Source: RGIG1681 sp964646345
GTDB taxonomy: Bacteria > Bacillota > Clostridia > Christensenellales > UBA1242
Reading direction: 5' to 3'
DNA length: 64,000 bases
Assembly (NCBI GenBank): GCA_964646345.1
Contig: CAZYDU010000005.1
Span: forward strand, 37,040 to 101,039
Under the pieces are notes generated by a model. It was not told the DNA's origin. It was given only the letters and a program-made list of their open reading frames with translations, and ran no database searches. The position numbers and the translations under genes are program-made. Positions 17,412 through 26,410 of the stretch are shown here, piece after piece; the stretch's first letter is position 1; each line of letters begins with the position of its first letter.

Positions 17412-18764
17412 ATGATTATGGAAAAAGCATTAAGAAAGAATGATGAGATTGTAGTGAAAATTGAAAGATTTGCTGATACTGGCGAAGGTATTGCTGTTTT
17501 TAATGGCATGATTATCTTCGTTCCTTTTGCTTGCCCTGGCGAAAAAGTTAGAGTTCATATAATAAAAGAACAAAAATCTTTTTTAATCGCAAAAATTATT
17601 GAGAAAGTTTCTGTGAGTGGAAATAGGGTTAATCCACCTTGTCCATACTTTTATAAATGTGGTGGTTGCGATATTCAACATTTGTCAAGAGATGAGCAAT
17701 TAAAATTTTTGAAAGAAATGGTAAGAAATTCGCTCAAAAAATACGCAAAAATTGATACAGAAATTAACGAAGTAATTGAAAGTGATAAGTGGTTTAGGTA
17801 TAGAAATAAATTTGCTTTTCCAGTTCAAGAAAAAAATGGCGAAATAAAAATTGGTATGTATAAAAGAAATAGTCATGAAATTGTTGAAATAGAAGATTGT
17901 TTACTACAAAGTGAAAAAACGCAAAAATTACTAAAAATCTTTAAAAATTACATGAAAAACAACAATATTTCAGCTTATAATGAAGAGACTCACAAAGGGA
18001 TTGTTAAACATATCGTTGTTCGTGAACATTTAGATGAATTTATTTTAACTGTTGTGGTAACAGATGAAAAATTTAATAATTTTGAGCCTTTAATTCAGGA
18101 ACTAAAAAAAGAGTTTTCTCTATTTGGAATAGTTAAAAATGTAAATAAACTTCAAAATAACGTTATTTTTGGCAAAATAGATGAGCATATTTATGGTTTA
18201 GAAAATTTGCAAATTGAAGATTTTGGCATTAAATATGAAATAAACAATCGTTCATTTTTGCAGGTTAATGATTATATAAAAAATGAAATTTACCAAAAGA
18301 TTATTGATACTATTGGCGAGCATGAAACTATTATTGATGCATATAGTGGAGCGGGACTTTTGTCTTCAATTTTGGCAAAAAATTCTGAAAAAGTAATCGG
18401 TATTGAAATTGAAAAAGAAGCAACTAAAAATGCAGATAATTTAAAAAATAAAAATAATTTATACAATTTGACCAATATAAATGGCGATTGTACTGAAATT
18501 ATTCCAGAGCTCGCAAAAAAACTAAACGGAGATTTTGTGATTGTAGTTGACCCGCCACGAAAGGGGCTTGCAAAAGAAGTTACTCAAAGTTTTTTAGAAG
18601 CAGAGCCGGAACAAATTGTCTATCTTTCTTGTAATCCAGCAACTCTAGCTCGTGATTTGGCGGAGCTTAGAAAAAAATATGATATAGAATTTGTTCAACC
18701 TTATCAAATGTTTCCGCAAACTGCAAATGTGGAAACGCTTGTGAGTTTAAAATTAATAAAATAA
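17412..18764 (+). CDS. RlmD/TrmA-family RNA (uracil-5-)-methyltransferase
   Basis: 450 residues. An N-terminal TRAM RNA-binding domain (about 8-60); a 4Fe-4S cluster motif CPYFYKCGGCDIQH (about 75-88) with its fourth cysteine near 158; a SAM-binding region DAYSGAGLLS (about 312); VDPPRKGL and the catalytic loop YLSCNP with the nucleophilic cysteine (about 405). Forms 5-methyluridine in 23S rRNA or tRNA using SAM. RlmCD, RlmD and TrmA cannot be told apart by eye. ATG 17412 and ATG 17418 are both possible. No ribosome binding site fits, in line with the promoter position just upstream. Confidence 0.9.
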   Translation: MIMEKALRKNDEIVVKIERFADTGEGIAVFNGMIIFVPFACPGEKVRVHIIKEQKSFLIAKIIEKVSVSGNRVNPPCPYFYKCGGCDIQHLSRDEQLKFLKEMVRNSLKKYAKIDTEINEVIESDKWFRYRNKFAFPVQEKNGEIKIGMYKRNSHEIVEIEDCLLQSEKTQKLLKIFKNYMKNNNISAYNEETHKGIVKHIVVREHLDEFILTVVVTDEKFNNFEPLIQELKKEFSLFGIVKNVNKLQNNVIFGKIDEHIYGLENLQIEDFGIKYEINNRSFLQVNDYIKNEIYQKIIDTIGEHETIIDAYSGAGLLSSILAKNSEKVIGIEIEKEATKNADNLKNKNNLYNLTNINGDCTEIIPELAKKLNGDFVIVVDPPRKGLAKEVTQSFLEAEPEQIVYLSCNPATLARDLAELRKKYDIEFVQPYQMFPQTANVETLVSLKLIK

Positions 18765-18774
18765 AGGTTTATAT

Positions 18775-18936
18775 ATGAAAGAAAATCAAGCGAAAATTTT
18801 GCAAGAAAAAACGCAAAATAATACAAATAATATTGCTAAAACCAAGAAAAAATCACAAAAATTAAGCAAAAACACCAAATACTTTGATTTTTATGACGAT
18901 ATAAAATCAAGTTGTCATAAGATTGTTGACTGGTAA
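18775..18936 (+). CDS. Unknown 53-residue basic peptide
   Basis: A short frame after an AAAGG-like site, 10 nt downstream of the methyltransferase gene and 37 nt upstream of miaA. It is Lys/Asn/Gln-rich at the N-terminus and has a conserved-looking aromatic tail (YFDFYDDIKSSCHKIVDW). It fills most of an otherwise unexplained 209-nt gap between co-directional genes. No family recognised. Could be a small RNA-binding protein or not translated. Confidence 0.5.
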   Translation: MKENQAKILQEKTQNNTNNIAKTKKKSQKLSKNTKYFDFYDDIKSSCHKIVDW

Positions 18937-18973
18937 ATTGATTAAAAAATAGATTAGAATTTAGGAAATAATT

Positions 18974-19846
18974 ATGGAAAAATTGATTTCGATTGTTGGG
19001 CTTACGTCATCTGGGAAAAGTGGACTAGGAATTGAACTAGCCAAATTTTTTGATGGCGAAATTGTCTCAGCAGACTCAAGACAAGTTTACAAAGGTCTTG
19101 ATTGGTGTTCAGGTAAGGTTACGCACGAAGAACAGATGACTATACGACATCATCTGATTGATATTGCAAACCTTGGCGAGCAGTTCACACTTTTTGATTT
19201 TCAGCATCAAGCTTACAGTGCTATTGATGATATTATATCTCGATGCAAAGTTCCTTTTTTGGTTGGTGGCACGGGGCTTTATTCAAGAAGTGTTGTTGAA
19301 GGTTATGACCTTTCATGTGATAAACCAAATCTTGAACTTCGTTCGTCACTTGAAAAATTTTCAAAAGAAGAACTTATACAAATTTGCAAAAACGAAAATA
19401 TTGTGTTTCCTGAAGAAATTACTTCAAGAAGATTGATTAGGTTAATTGAGCTTAAAAGAAATCCAAAGCCTAACAATAAACCAAGATATGAAGTTTTGCA
19501 AATTGGTATTGATTGGAAAAAAGAACAAATACATGAAAGAATTAAAACCAGGCTTGAGTTCCGTATGCCAAATATGATTGAAGAAATAAAAGGATTACTT
19601 GTAAGTGGGGTTGATAAAGATTTTTTAAAATCTCTTGGTCTTGAAGCGAAGTTTATCATTAGATTTTTGGACGGAGAATTTAAAGACTATAACGAATTTT
19701 TCGACTTACTTTTTACTGAAGAACGACATTTTGCAAAAAGACAAAAGACATGGTATAACAAAGAGAAAAATATTGTTTGGTTAAACGGAGATGACGATTT
19801 ATTAAATAATGCTAAGAAATTGGTTGAAGATTTTTTAAAAAAATAA
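18974..19846 (+). CDS. miaA: tRNA dimethylallyltransferase MiaA
   Basis: 290 residues, slightly shorter than the common ~310. P-loop GLTSSGKSGLG (8-18), the DSRQVYKGLD motif (about 35-44), PFLVGGTGLYSRS (about 95-107), and the C-terminal RHFAKRQKTWY motif that contacts tRNA. Transfers a dimethylallyl group to A37 of tRNAs reading UNN codons. Followed after 66 nt by hisS. Confidence 0.95.
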   Translation: MEKLISIVGLTSSGKSGLGIELAKFFDGEIVSADSRQVYKGLDWCSGKVTHEEQMTIRHHLIDIANLGEQFTLFDFQHQAYSAIDDIISRCKVPFLVGGTGLYSRSVVEGYDLSCDKPNLELRSSLEKFSKEELIQICKNENIVFPEEITSRRLIRLIELKRNPKPNNKPRYEVLQIGIDWKKEQIHERIKTRLEFRMPNMIEEIKGLLVSGVDKDFLKSLGLEAKFIIRFLDGEFKDYNEFFDLLFTEERHFAKRQKTWYNKEKNIVWLNGDDDLLNNAKKLVEDFLKK

Positions 19847-19886
19847 GAATATAGTGAATTTTTTATTTTGTAACTGAAAGAAAAAT

Positions 19887-19895
19887 TGCTATAAT
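19887..19895 (+). promoter_or_regulatory. Extended -10 promoter for hisS
   Basis: TGCTATAAT is an extended -10. The start is predicted near 19902, giving an 11-nt leader that consists of little more than an AGG ribosome binding site before ATG 19913. Confidence 0.55.
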
Positions 19896-19912
19896 GAGAA
19901 AGGTAGGTTATT

Positions 19913-21169
19913 ATGAAATTTGATACAAATCCCGTTCGTGGAACGGTCGATTATTTGCCTGCTGAAATGGACATTAGGTCTTATGCTGAGCAAATAATTT
20001 TAAAAACATATAAAAAGAATGGTTTTTTGCAAATAAAAACCCCAATACTTGAAAGCTTGAATTTGCTCACTAGTGGAGATTCTGGCGACAATCAAAAGCT
20101 TATGTTCAAAACTGTTAAACGTGGGGATAAACTTGATTTATCTAAACCAAATTTAACTGAAAATGATATTGTTGAAGAAGGTTTAAGATACGATTTAACA
20201 GTTCCGCTAGTGCGTTTCTTTATTAATAATAGAGAAAAATTGCCAAGTCCTTTTAAAGCTATTCAAATTGATGAATCTTTTAGAGCTGAAAGACCACAAA
20301 GGGGCAGGGTAAGACAATTCACACAATGTGATATTGATATCTTAGGTGACTCAACTCCAATGGCTGAAATAGAATTATTTTATGCTTACATGTGTTCTTA
20401 TAAGGAATTGGGTTTTGAAAGATTAAGCTTTAAAATTAATGATAGGCGAGCTTTAAACGAACTTATCACTGCTTGTGGTTTTGAACTTGAAAATGTTCCT
20501 GAAATTTGCATAAGTTTAGATAAATTCGACAAAATTGGATTTGATGGCGTGCAAACAGAACTAATTAGTAATGGTTTTGATAGCAAAAAGACAGCAATGC
20601 TAATAGATAAATTCAAACAATTAAAGACAGCAAGCGATAACAAACAAAAATTAAAGATGCTTTCAGAATTTGGGGTAAGTGAAAATGTTATTTTATCGCT
20701 TACACAAATCATTGAAACAACTTCAAGTTTTGGTTTTCCTGGCTTTAAGATTGAATATGATGCTTGTGTTATCCGTGGTCAAGGCTATTACACTGGAACT
20801 GTTATTGAAGTTTTTGATGATGACTTTGGCAGAGCTATTGGCGGTGGTGGAAGATACGATAAAATGATTGAAAAATTTGCAGGTACACCAATCCCGGCTG
20901 TTGGTGTTAGCATTGGGCTATATTCAGTTGTAATGCTTTTAAATGAAAGGGGATTCAAAGTTCCAGTGCAAAAACTTGCTTTGGTTTATGATAAAAACGC
21001 TAATTATGCAGATGTTTTGAAAGCAAAAATTGATTTAATGAATAAAGGTTTTGATGTTTCAGCATTTATTTTTCCAAAAAACTTTAATAATTTTGCTGAC
21101 AAAATCAAACAAAATGGTTATGATAAACTTGTAAAGTTAAATGATGTATCTAAAATTATTGACTTATAA
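19913..21169 (+). CDS. hisS: Histidyl-tRNA synthetase
   Basis: 418 residues, class II synthetase. Motif 2 reads FRAERPQRGRVRQF, with the nearby CDIDILG strand; the histidine-specific region is about 255-275 (IRGQGYYTGTVIEV); motif 3 contains GGGGRYDKM; a C-terminal anticodon-binding domain starts near 330. Charges tRNA-His in the cytoplasm. HisZ, the HisG regulatory paralogue, is less likely because motif 2, motif 3 and the anticodon domain are all kept and no his genes lie near. No T-box leader is present. Confidence 0.93.
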   Translation: MKFDTNPVRGTVDYLPAEMDIRSYAEQIILKTYKKNGFLQIKTPILESLNLLTSGDSGDNQKLMFKTVKRGDKLDLSKPNLTENDIVEEGLRYDLTVPLVRFFINNREKLPSPFKAIQIDESFRAERPQRGRVRQFTQCDIDILGDSTPMAEIELFYAYMCSYKELGFERLSFKINDRRALNELITACGFELENVPEICISLDKFDKIGFDGVQTELISNGFDSKKTAMLIDKFKQLKTASDNKQKLKMLSEFGVSENVILSLTQIIETTSSFGFPGFKIEYDACVIRGQGYYTGTVIEVFDDDFGRAIGGGGRYDKMIEKFAGTPIPAVGVSIGLYSVVMLLNERGFKVPVQKLALVYDKNANYADVLKAKIDLMNKGFDVSAFIFPKNFNNFADKIKQNGYDKLVKLNDVSKIIDL

Positions 21170-21191
21170 AAACAAAAACAAAGGATAAAAT

Positions 21192-21785
21192 ATGGATTAT
21201 TCAATACTATCTTGGATAAGCAGAACATTTGGCGAGTCAAAATTTATTGCAACTCTAGCGAAAATATTTTCCTTTATTGGTGGAAAATGGGGAGTGGTGG
21301 CAATTGTGTTATTGCTGTTATGCTTCAAAAAAACTCGCAAAGTTGGACTGTTTGTGATGATTGCTGGGGGGGTTACAGCAGTGCTTAATGACATTGTTAT
21401 AAAAAATATAATAAGAAGGGATAGACCCTTTGAAACCTATCCGGAACTAGCAAACATGTGCGAACTTGCAAAATATGAATTTCCTGATGGATTTTCAATG
21501 GCTTCAGGACATTCTGCAACTTCAATGGCTATGGCTGTGGCGGTAATGTTTTTCTCAAAAAAATGGGGTGGTGCTTCAATCGCTGTTTCCGTTTTGATTG
21601 GATTGTCAAGACTTGTTTTATGTGTACACTTTCCAACTGATGTTTTGGTTGGTTGGATACTCGGAGCGGGTCTTGCAATAGGATTACATTATTTAACAAA
21701 ATTTGGATTAAAAATAATTAACAAAAAATGGGGGAATAAAAATGAAAAAAATAGTATTAGCATCGAGAAACAAGAACAAAATTAA
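21192..21785 (+). CDS. PAP2-family membrane phosphatase
   Basis: 197 residues, 5-6 membrane segments. The three phosphatase motifs are present: KNIIRRDRP (about 70-78), ASGHSAT (about 101-107), and SRLVLCVHFPTDVLVG (about 139-154), with catalytic histidines in the last two. Probable role is undecaprenyl-diphosphate or phosphatidate phosphatase. Its last 44 nt overlap rdgB in another frame, so the two are probably co-translated. Substrate not assignable. Confidence 0.9.
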   Translation: MDYSILSWISRTFGESKFIATLAKIFSFIGGKWGVVAIVLLLLCFKKTRKVGLFVMIAGGVTAVLNDIVIKNIIRRDRPFETYPELANMCELAKYEFPDGFSMASGHSATSMAMAVAVMFFSKKWGGASIAVSVLIGLSRLVLCVHFPTDVLVGWILGAGLAIGLHYLTKFGLKIINKKWGNKNEKNSISIEKQEQN

Positions 21786-22368
21786 GGAATTTAATGAACT
21801 TTTGGGTTCAGATTTTAAACTTTTATCACTAGATGATATTGGTTATAATAAGGAAATTGCAGAAACTGGTTCAACAAGTGCAGAAAATGCAAAAATCAAG
21901 GCTCAAGCTGTCTATGATTTTTTGCAAGAAAACAACCTTGATTATCCGGTTTTGTCTGATGATAGTGGTTTGTTTGTTAACAGTTTGGGTGGCGAACCTG
22001 GAGTTAAATCAGCTAGATACGCTGGAGACCACAATGACGCAGCTAACAGAAAAAAAGTTCTTGAAAAACTTGGCGATTCATTAGCTAGAACAGCTTACTT
22101 TGAATGTGTGCTTTGCTATATGTATGAAAAAGAATTAAGACTTTTCACAGGTCGTGCTTTTGGCGAAATTGACACCGAAGAACGTGGTAGCAAAGATTTC
22201 GGATATGATTGTATCTTTTATTCAGCAGACCTTGAAAAAACATTTGGTGAAGCAACAAAAGAAGAAAAAGATAGAGTTTCGCACAGAGCAAAGGCTGTTG
22301 AAAACTTCAAAAAATGGCTTGTTCCAACAAATCCTAATTTCTCTAGATTTGTTAATTTCAATAAATAA
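21742..22368 (+). CDS. rdgB: Non-canonical purine NTP pyrophosphatase (RdgB/HAM1)
   Basis: 208 residues. N-terminal LASRNKNKIKEF, the VLSDDSGL metal-site motif (about 71-78), GGEPGVKSARYAG (about 86-98), and a C-terminal SHRAKAV segment are hallmark ITPase motifs. Hydrolyses dITP/XTP to keep damaged purines out of DNA and RNA. GGGGG precedes the ATG, which lies inside the preceding PAP2 gene. Followed by a terminator. Confidence 0.95.
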   Translation: MKKIVLASRNKNKIKEFNELLGSDFKLLSLDDIGYNKEIAETGSTSAENAKIKAQAVYDFLQENNLDYPVLSDDSGLFVNSLGGEPGVKSARYAGDHNDAANRKKVLEKLGDSLARTAYFECVLCYMYEKELRLFTGRAFGEIDTEERGSKDFGYDCIFYSADLEKTFGEATKEEKDRVSHRAKAVENFKKWLVPTNPNFSRFVNFNK

Positions 22369-22376
22369 AATAAAAA

Positions 22377-22406
22377 CTTTACTTGAAAAACAAGTAAAGT
22401 TTTTTT
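22377..22406 (+). terminator. Intrinsic terminator after rdgB
   Basis: AACTTTACTTG / CAAGTAAAGTT stem followed by a run of seven T. Confidence 0.85.
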
Positions 22407-22461
22407 ATTGCTCTAAATAATGATTGTGTATTTTTTTGCATAACTTTTTTTATTAAAATGA

Positions 22462-22809
22462 TTAATAAATTAAACATACAGCAGTGGAATAATCTTTTGC
22501 ATTTGAAATAGAAATTTTAATCTCGTTTAAGCCGAGTTTTTTGAGTTCGATTTTAATAGTTTCATTCATTTCTATATAAGGTCTGCCTTCTTCTGTTGCT
22601 TTAATATTTATTTGTTGAAAATTTAATGCACGGTTAGAAAAGGCTTTGACAACAGATTCTTTCACACACCAAAATGAGCAATAAGTTTGATGTTTATTTG
22701 CTCTCTTTTCAGCATATTCAATTTCTGATTTTGTAAATGCTCGTTTTTTGAAATTATCGCTTATTTCTTTAAATCTTTCATTTTGTTCAATATCTATTCC
22801 AAGTTCCAT
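22462..22809 (-). CDS. acpS: Holo-[acyl-carrier-protein] synthase
   Basis: 115 residues. N-terminal GIDIEQ (Mg-binding aspartate), FTKSEIEYAEKR, the central WCVKESVVKAFSN motif with the conserved Glu and Lys, and the C-terminal SISNAKDYSTAV strand correspond to AcpS. It attaches phosphopantetheine from CoA to acyl carrier protein. No convincing ribosome binding site is visible at its ATG; the gene stands alone on the minus strand. Confidence 0.9.
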   Translation of the reverse strand: MELGIDIEQNERFKEISDNFKKRAFTKSEIEYAEKRANKHQTYCSFWCVKESVVKAFSNRALNFQQINIKATEEGRPYIEMNETIKIELKKLGLNEIKISISNAKDYSTAVCLIY

Positions 22810-22924
22810 GCTTTAATTTTAGTAGATTTTTTATATTATTTCAATCAAAATAAGTATCTTTTGAATATTTTGATGTCGAAAAATAACAATAAAAAGTTTA
22901 TTTTGACTAAATTTGACGAAGGTA

Positions 22925-22953
22925 TTTACAAATTTTAGAAAGTTTAGTATTAT
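22925..22953 (+). promoter_or_regulatory. Promoter for small-RNA candidate
   Basis: TTTACA (22925-22930), 17-bp spacer, TATTAT (22948-22953); the predicted start is about 22960. Confidence 0.6.
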
Positions 22954-22959
22954 GTTCTT

Positions 22960-23075
22960 GCACGAAAGATAATGGGTTAAAAGATACGGAAGATGATAAT
23001 TTAAGTATCAAAATAAAAACTTGAAAAGTACAAAAGAGTTTACAAAAGATAAGACAGCCGAAAGGCTGTTTTTGT
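22960..23075 (+). ncRNA. Candidate small non-coding RNA (~115 nt)
   Basis: The stretch between the promoter at 22925-22953 and a clear terminator (ACAGCC-GAAA-GGCTGT plus T-run, 23054-23075) has no open frame with a ribosome binding site. A second possible hairpin is GATAC...GTATC near 22984-23010. It could be an independent sRNA or the attenuated leader of the gene at 23156, although that gene has its own -10 element. No Rfam family recognised by eye. Confidence 0.45.
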
Positions 23076-23130
23076 TTTAGAAAAAATAGCCTTAATAATA
23101 GTAAAAAATGTTTTATAAATTTGAAAAATA

Positions 23131-23139
23131 TGTTATATT
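23131..23139 (+). promoter_or_regulatory. Extended -10 promoter for 23156-24826
   Basis: TGTTATATT is an extended -10 with start near 23146, only 10 nt before ATG 23156; the leader begins exactly at the GAGGTG ribosome binding site. This argues against an upstream ATG at 23108. Confidence 0.55.
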
Positions 23140-23155
23140 ATTATTGAGGTGTGAG

Positions 23156-24826
23156 ATGTTAAAACTATTAAATACAGAAGATGCTAATGTTATCGGAAAT
23201 TCAAGTTTTGCGAAAAATGCAATACTTTACAAAGACTTGATTGCCTTTTGTGAAGCTTATAGACATATTTTGGAGCATGAGAGTGAATTGCCTAATTTTT
23301 GTTTTAGCGAAAAAAACAAAGTTTGCATTGAAGGCATTTGTTTTTTAATGAAAATGTATGCCACTGAATTTAAGTTTGAAACAATGAAACTCACTCTTGA
23401 TTATCTTAAAATCTTGTATTTCACAATGGCAAGTTATGCCGATGAAAACGGCGAAGTTGACCAAACTCAAATTGAACAGGAATTTCATGAATACAGAATT
23501 GCTGGGGCAAAGTTTTGCGATGAAAGAAAAGATGAAGTAAAGCACAAAGCCACTCAAGTAAAAGAACTTGAATCAACCATAAAAAAACAATCAATGAAAA
23601 GTGTTAACATGAAAAAAAATTCAAAGCTTTGCAAAATTCTAGCAATAGTAATTTTGGGGCTTTCGCTTTTAGGAATAAGTTTGTCACTGATAGCTATGTT
23701 TAATACTTCTGTGTATTCGCCATTGTTTTTAACTTCAGTTATTTGTACTGTTTCAGGGTTTATTATTTCAATTATTTTGTTGTTTAGAAGTAAGTTTTTG
23801 CTAAACCATTCGGGAGATGTGAGTTATCACGTTCAAACATTAAAGAAAGATTTAACGAATCATAATGAAGAATTAAATTTAATTGAGTCAAAGTATTACA
23901 GAGTTTTTTGTGAGAAAAATGAGTATGCAGTGTGCTTTGCGGAACTTATTGCTAAGTTTTCAAAGATATTGAATATTGATGAAATTTTGAAAAGGTCTAA
24001 TGAGTATAGATTGCTTTCATATAATGTTCCTTATGATATTGGAAGACTTTTTAAAACTCAGCAATCTAAAATAAATGATATAATTGAAAGTATTGAAGAA
24101 ATTACTCTAGCTTCAAATGATAGACAATCTCTTTCAAATTTATATTTAGAAATAAAAGACCAAGATTGGTTGTATTTTAATGCCGAAGTTAGGTATCATT
24201 TTTTAAAGAAATTCTCGGATTTTGCTGAAAAAGATTTTGATTGGAAACTTAATGTGAATGGAGAAGCAATAAATCCATTTGATATCAATGTTAAAGACTT
24301 ATCTCGAGAAAAAATTGCATTTTGCAATGATGGAAAAAAATTCATTATCTCAAACTTGGCTGATTTTACAAAAACAACATACTTTAAAAACTTAGACGAT
24401 ATGAGTTTTAAAGATGGGTTTAGCATAGATTTATTAAAAAAAGTTAAATCAAATTATTTGTCGCATTTTTATAATGCTAATGTTGTTGAAAATGAAAATC
24501 AAGCAAGTTTTGAAAATAAAGATAATAAAAACAATAAAGACAATCAAATTTCGCCAAGCTGGTTTGAAAGAATACCTACACTTATAAATCTGAAACTAAA
24601 AATCATTGAGTCTGATACGGGACTGGGAAATAGCGATACAAAAACAATAAAAAACATTGCAGAATCAATATTTTCAGAAGAAAAACAATTAAGCAGTGAA
24701 AGTCTTGTTATCAAAGAAGATGATGTAGATTATCCAAAATTCACAGCTAACAAAACAGAAGTGGTTGAAGATGCGATTGTATATTATGTTGGCAATACAA
24801 AAAAAATTGGATACAAAGTTGACTAG
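23156..24826 (+). CDS. Unknown membrane protein with coiled coils (556 aa)
   Basis: ATG 23156 follows GAGGTG. N-terminal ~150 residues are soluble and helical, ending in a Lys/Glu coiled coil; two adjacent membrane segments (about 156-180 and 187-211) form a hairpin; another coiled coil follows (about 218-245), then a long soluble region and an Asn/Lys-rich linker near 450. There is no signal peptide. The order of parts and the first 30 residues (LYKDLIAFCEAYRHILE against FYIEIAKFVQAYTTIVK) resemble the protein at 44235-45530, so I infer a shared family. Function unknown. Confidence 0.8.
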   Translation: MLKLLNTEDANVIGNSSFAKNAILYKDLIAFCEAYRHILEHESELPNFCFSEKNKVCIEGICFLMKMYATEFKFETMKLTLDYLKILYFTMASYADENGEVDQTQIEQEFHEYRIAGAKFCDERKDEVKHKATQVKELESTIKKQSMKSVNMKKNSKLCKILAIVILGLSLLGISLSLIAMFNTSVYSPLFLTSVICTVSGFIISIILLFRSKFLLNHSGDVSYHVQTLKKDLTNHNEELNLIESKYYRVFCEKNEYAVCFAELIAKFSKILNIDEILKRSNEYRLLSYNVPYDIGRLFKTQQSKINDIIESIEEITLASNDRQSLSNLYLEIKDQDWLYFNAEVRYHFLKKFSDFAEKDFDWKLNVNGEAINPFDINVKDLSREKIAFCNDGKKFIISNLADFTKTTYFKNLDDMSFKDGFSIDLLKKVKSNYLSHFYNANVVENENQASFENKDNKNNKDNQISPSWFERIPTLINLKLKIIESDTGLGNSDTKTIKNIAESIFSEEKQLSSESLVIKEDDVDYPKFTANKTEVVEDAIVYYVGNTKKIGYKVD

Positions 24827-24877
24827 AAGTACTTGAATTTAAAATTTCAATTACTATACTATTGGTGGAGAGAAAAT

Positions 24878-25976
24878 ATGTTTAATTTAGACGAGCTAAG
24901 ACAATTACACGAAAAACAAAAATTAGCAGTCCACTGTCTTTGACAAGGCAAGGCTGGAAAATAGATTAAAAGAAATAGAAACTCAAGAACAAAACCCAGA
25001 GATTTTTTCGGACTTTGAAAAAATTAAGGCAATAGGTAGTGAAAAAAAGAGTGTTGTTAATTTGCTTGAAAAAATCAATTTAACCGAAAAACAAATAAAA
25101 GACCTTTTTGATTTATATGACTTGCTCTTTAACGAAAGTAAAAATGATGATGACTGGAAAGATTTTAATCATGAATTTCTACTGGCGAAGCAAAGTGTAG
25201 AAAAACTTTATGAAGAAACTTTGTATTCAGGGGAGAATGACAATCAACCGGCAATTATCGAGTTGCATTCAGGTGCTGGTGGCGAAGAAGCTCAAGATTG
25301 GACTGATATGTTAAAACGCATGTACGTTTCTTTTGCTGACAAAAATGGGCTTGAGGTGAAAATTATTGATTATTTATACGGCGATGGGGCGGGCTATAAA
25401 AGCGTAACTCTTTTAGTTGAAGGCGAGCATGCTTATGGCAACTTAAAGTGTGAAAGGGGTGTGCATAGATTAGTTAGAATTTCGCCTTTTGATGCAAATA
25501 AACGAAGACATACATCATTTGCTTCGGTTGAAGTATCGCCTGTTATTTCGGATACAACTAAAATAGAAATAAAACCAGATGAAATCAAAATTGATACCTA
25601 CAGAAGTGGTGGTGCTGGTGGTCAACACATTAACAAAACTGAGTCCGCTGTAAGAATAACCCACTTGCCAACAGGTATTATTGTTGCTTGTCAAAATGAA
25701 CGTAGTCAAACACAAAATAAAGAGTTTGCCATGAAAATGCTTTATGCAAAGTTAGCTGAGAAACTCGAAAAAGAAAAAGAAGAAGAACATTTAAAACAGT
25801 TAGGTCTTCAGCGAAAAATCGAATGGGGCAGTCAAATTCGTTCGTATGTATTGTGCCCTTATAATATGGTAAAAGACCATAGAACGAACTATGAAACTGG
25901 AGATACATCAGGTGTTTTAGATGGAGACATAAAGAATTTTATCATTGAAAAACTAAAACTTGATAAGTTGAATTAA
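24878..25976 (+). CDS. prfB: Peptide chain release factor 2, with programmed +1 frameshift
   Basis: ATG 24878 (GGTGGAG upstream) opens 21 codons ending CTT at 24938-24940, followed by in-frame TGA; skipping one base (24941) gives CTT GAC and continues to 25976. The product is 365 residues, the usual RF2 length. The main frame has the SPF stop-recognition tripeptide (RISPFDANKRRHTSF) and the GGQ catalytic motif (GAGGQHINKTESAVR). RF2 reads UAA and UGA, and low RF2 lets the ribosome shift at CUU UGA, which is autoregulation. The usual AGGGGG stimulator 3 nt upstream of CTT is absent; GTCCACTGT stands there. Confidence in gene and frameshift is high. Confidence 0.95.
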
Positions 25977-25990
25977 CAAAGGAGAAGTTT

Positions 25991-26410
25991 ATGGAATTTT
26001 ATAAGTATAAATGTAGTGATTGTGGTTCAACCAGATTTGAGAAAGTTGAAAATGGATATAAATGCAAATATTGTGGTAATATTCAAGATGTGATTTTTAC
26101 AAAAGAAGAACAAAAGAAAAAAGATACCGCTAGTGAAGAACCAATCAACGAAGAAATACAAGAAATTAATGGCGATGAAAATGAGTCTAAATCTCTCAAA
26201 TTTACTCCAGAGTTTAAATCAGCATTAATAAGATTACTTTTGTGCATTTTCGGTGGCTGGTTCGGGCTTCATAAATTTATAAAAGGCGAGATTTTTTGGG
26301 GTATTGTTTATGCCATTACCGGTGGATTATTTGGTGTGGGTTATATCATTGATATTATTTGTTATTCATTGGATTTGGAAAAGACAATTAAAACAGGCGG
26401 TGAAAAATGA
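25991..26410 (+). CDS. Zinc-ribbon plus TM2-domain membrane protein
   Basis: 139 residues. N-terminal zinc ribbon with CSDCG and CKYCG (about 8-32), an acidic linker, then a TM2 domain: two membrane helices (about 78-120) with the FGGWFGLHKF turn and a polar IIDIIC second segment. The family is of unknown role. Sits between prfB (14 nt) and tsaD (overlapping by 4 nt), so it belongs to their operon. A larger protein of the same kind lies at 59379-60611. Confidence 0.85.
   Translation: MEFYKYKCSDCGSTRFEKVENGYKCKYCGNIQDVIFTKEEQKKKDTASEEPINEEIQEINGDENESKSLKFTPEFKSALIRLLLCIFGGWFGLHKFIKGEIFWGIVYAITGGLFGVGYIIDIICYSLDLEKTIKTGGEK

Noticed and set aside
19847..19912. T-box leader for hisS (and for trpS at 61710-61763)
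   Set aside because: Gaps of 66 and 54 nt are too short and contain no T-box sequence or terminator.
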